From positions 124,001-188,000 of the forward strand of contig WIXG01000017.1 in the NCBI GenBank assembly GCA_009869945.1: DNA of 64,000 nucleotides, read 5' to 3'. This stretch comes from Mesaphorura yosii (taxonomy: Eukaryota; Arthropoda; Collembola; Poduromorpha; Tullbergiidae). Made by a program: the position numbers and the translations under genes. Below are positions 63,284 to 64,000 of this stretch, piece after piece (within the stretch, counting starts at the first letter, position 1; each line of letters opens with the position of its first letter). The notes beneath the pieces were generated by a model. It saw only the letters and a program-made list of their open reading frames with translations, did no database searches and was not told where the DNA came from.

Positions 63284-63289
63284 TTTATT
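63284..63289 (-). terminator. Poly(A) signal AATAAA of the small secreted-protein gene
   Basis: Reverse-strand hexamer 38 nt past that gene's stop codon. Confidence 0.7.
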
Positions 63290-63326
63290 TCATGGAGCGT
63301 ATCAAACACATGGCAATCAATTGCAA

Positions 63327-63847
63327 TTAATATTTCGTAATCTTGTCTGTCAACTCATTCAATTTACGCCCGGCCCAATTCTTCAGGCGGATGTACCACG
63401 GCTTCTTTTCATTCTTCTCCTGAACGTGTTGCACGTCCTCTTTGGTGATGGTGCCCTTGTGCCCTGCCTGCTCGGCCTCCTGTGCCAACTGATTCTCGTA
63501 AACGTTCAGATCCTGGCCAAATTGGTTTAGCTCCTTATCATTCAAGTCTTCGGTGATGACGCCAGGATTCTGTTCAGCCTGTTCCACTGCGAGTTGGACG
63601 AGTTCGCCTTCGTCGGCGCCACCCACGCCTGCGACCTGCTCTTGGCTTGGGACGTGTCCTTCGAATTGCTCGACATCGCCCTAATTTTTTATGATTAGTC
63701 AGAGTTGGAATAATAAATATTTCATTAAGATTGATTAACCTGCTGCTGCTCTTGGAATTGACGTTTCGAGACGTAGCGTGAGTTTGTACTCAGCACGAGC
63801 GTACACAAAAGTGCCCAAATTGCGAATTGTTTCAGTGAAAATGCCAT
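63327..63847 (-). CDS. Small secreted protein, acidic then cationic, unknown
   Basis: A predicted 153-residue secreted protein from two exons (63847-63740 and 63680-63327, phase-0 junction). The N-terminus is a clear signal peptide (LKQFAIWALLCTLVLSTNS), followed by a dibasic KR. The body is highly acidic and Glu/Gln-rich (DEGELVQLAVEQAEQ, NQLAQEAEQAGHKGT) with helical character. The last 26 residues switch to a net positive, aromatic, amphipathic segment (KKPWYIRLKNWAGRKLNE and then TDKITKY). There are no cysteines in the mature part. An acidic propiece with a cationic C-terminus resembles many precursors of membrane-active peptides, but no family is recognised and no cleavage site before the cationic part is obvious. 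An in-frame upstream Met at 63964 exists, but it would bury the signal peptide. Confidence 0.75.
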
Positions 63848-64000
63848 TTTGCGTAAATTCGAGATCACGCCAAGAAATGCAGCAACGCTGATGAACTCAA
63901 TGTCAAGCTGAGTTGTTTCCAACCATTGCAAGCTCGTTTTGCCAAAAATTTTCAACCACAACATCCGTGAACCCGTTTTCCTTATTAAATGAATGGTTTA
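63848..64000. other. 5' flank of the small secreted-protein gene
   Basis: Nothing recognisable; the promoter should lie here or beyond the right edge. Confidence 0.4.

Overview
This is a window of animal nuclear DNA. Nearly every gene is split by GT-AG introns, many only 50-100 nt long, and AATAAA poly(A) signals follow several stop codons. The products are metazoan: CDC42, eIF5A, cytosolic arginyl-tRNA synthetase, BBS2, TMEM198, sorting nexin 17, a transmembrane adenylate cyclase, a neprilysin-family peptidase and a chaoptin-like leucine-rich-repeat (LRR) receptor. The LRR receptor and the overall style suggest an arthropod. BBS2 and a cytochrome b5-fused front-end desaturase argue against a fruit-fly-like insect and fit better a springtail, crustacean or other non-dipteran arthropod. 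The species cannot be fixed from the sequence alone.

Layout, left to right: the 5' part of an M13 peptidase gene (minus, running off the left edge); a two-death-domain RING protein (minus); eIF5A (plus); CDC42 (minus); a TMEM198-like multispan protein (minus); a lipocalin (minus); BBS2 (plus), converging on a 1,475-residue LRR transmembrane protein (minus); an 8.7-kb stretch with no recognisable gene; arginyl-tRNA synthetase (minus), divergent from a front-end fatty-acid desaturase (plus); a small multispan membrane protein (minus), divergent from a 27-exon adenylate cyclase (plus); the 14-kDa subunit of the cytochrome bc1 complex (plus); SNX17 (plus); and a small secreted protein (minus) whose 3' end meets that of SNX17. 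Splice sites were placed by eye. For each gene I called complete, the exon phases add up to an uninterrupted frame, and lengths agree with the family where one is known (CDC42 191 aa, ArgRS 661 aa, QCR7 112 aa).

The genes form no operon or pathway cluster; this is an ordinary mixed chromosomal neighbourhood. The points most worth following are a candidate gene on the opposite strand inside a cyclase intron, with its own splice-like sites and poly(A) signal; the death-death-RING protein; an RFX X-box-like site 91 nt upstream of the BBS2 start; a GC-AG intron and a 16-nt micro-exon in the cyclase gene; and the acidic/cationic secreted protein at the right edge. I did not find convincing evidence of a wholly new multi-gene system, nor of any viral, transposon, CRISPR or rRNA/tRNA element.
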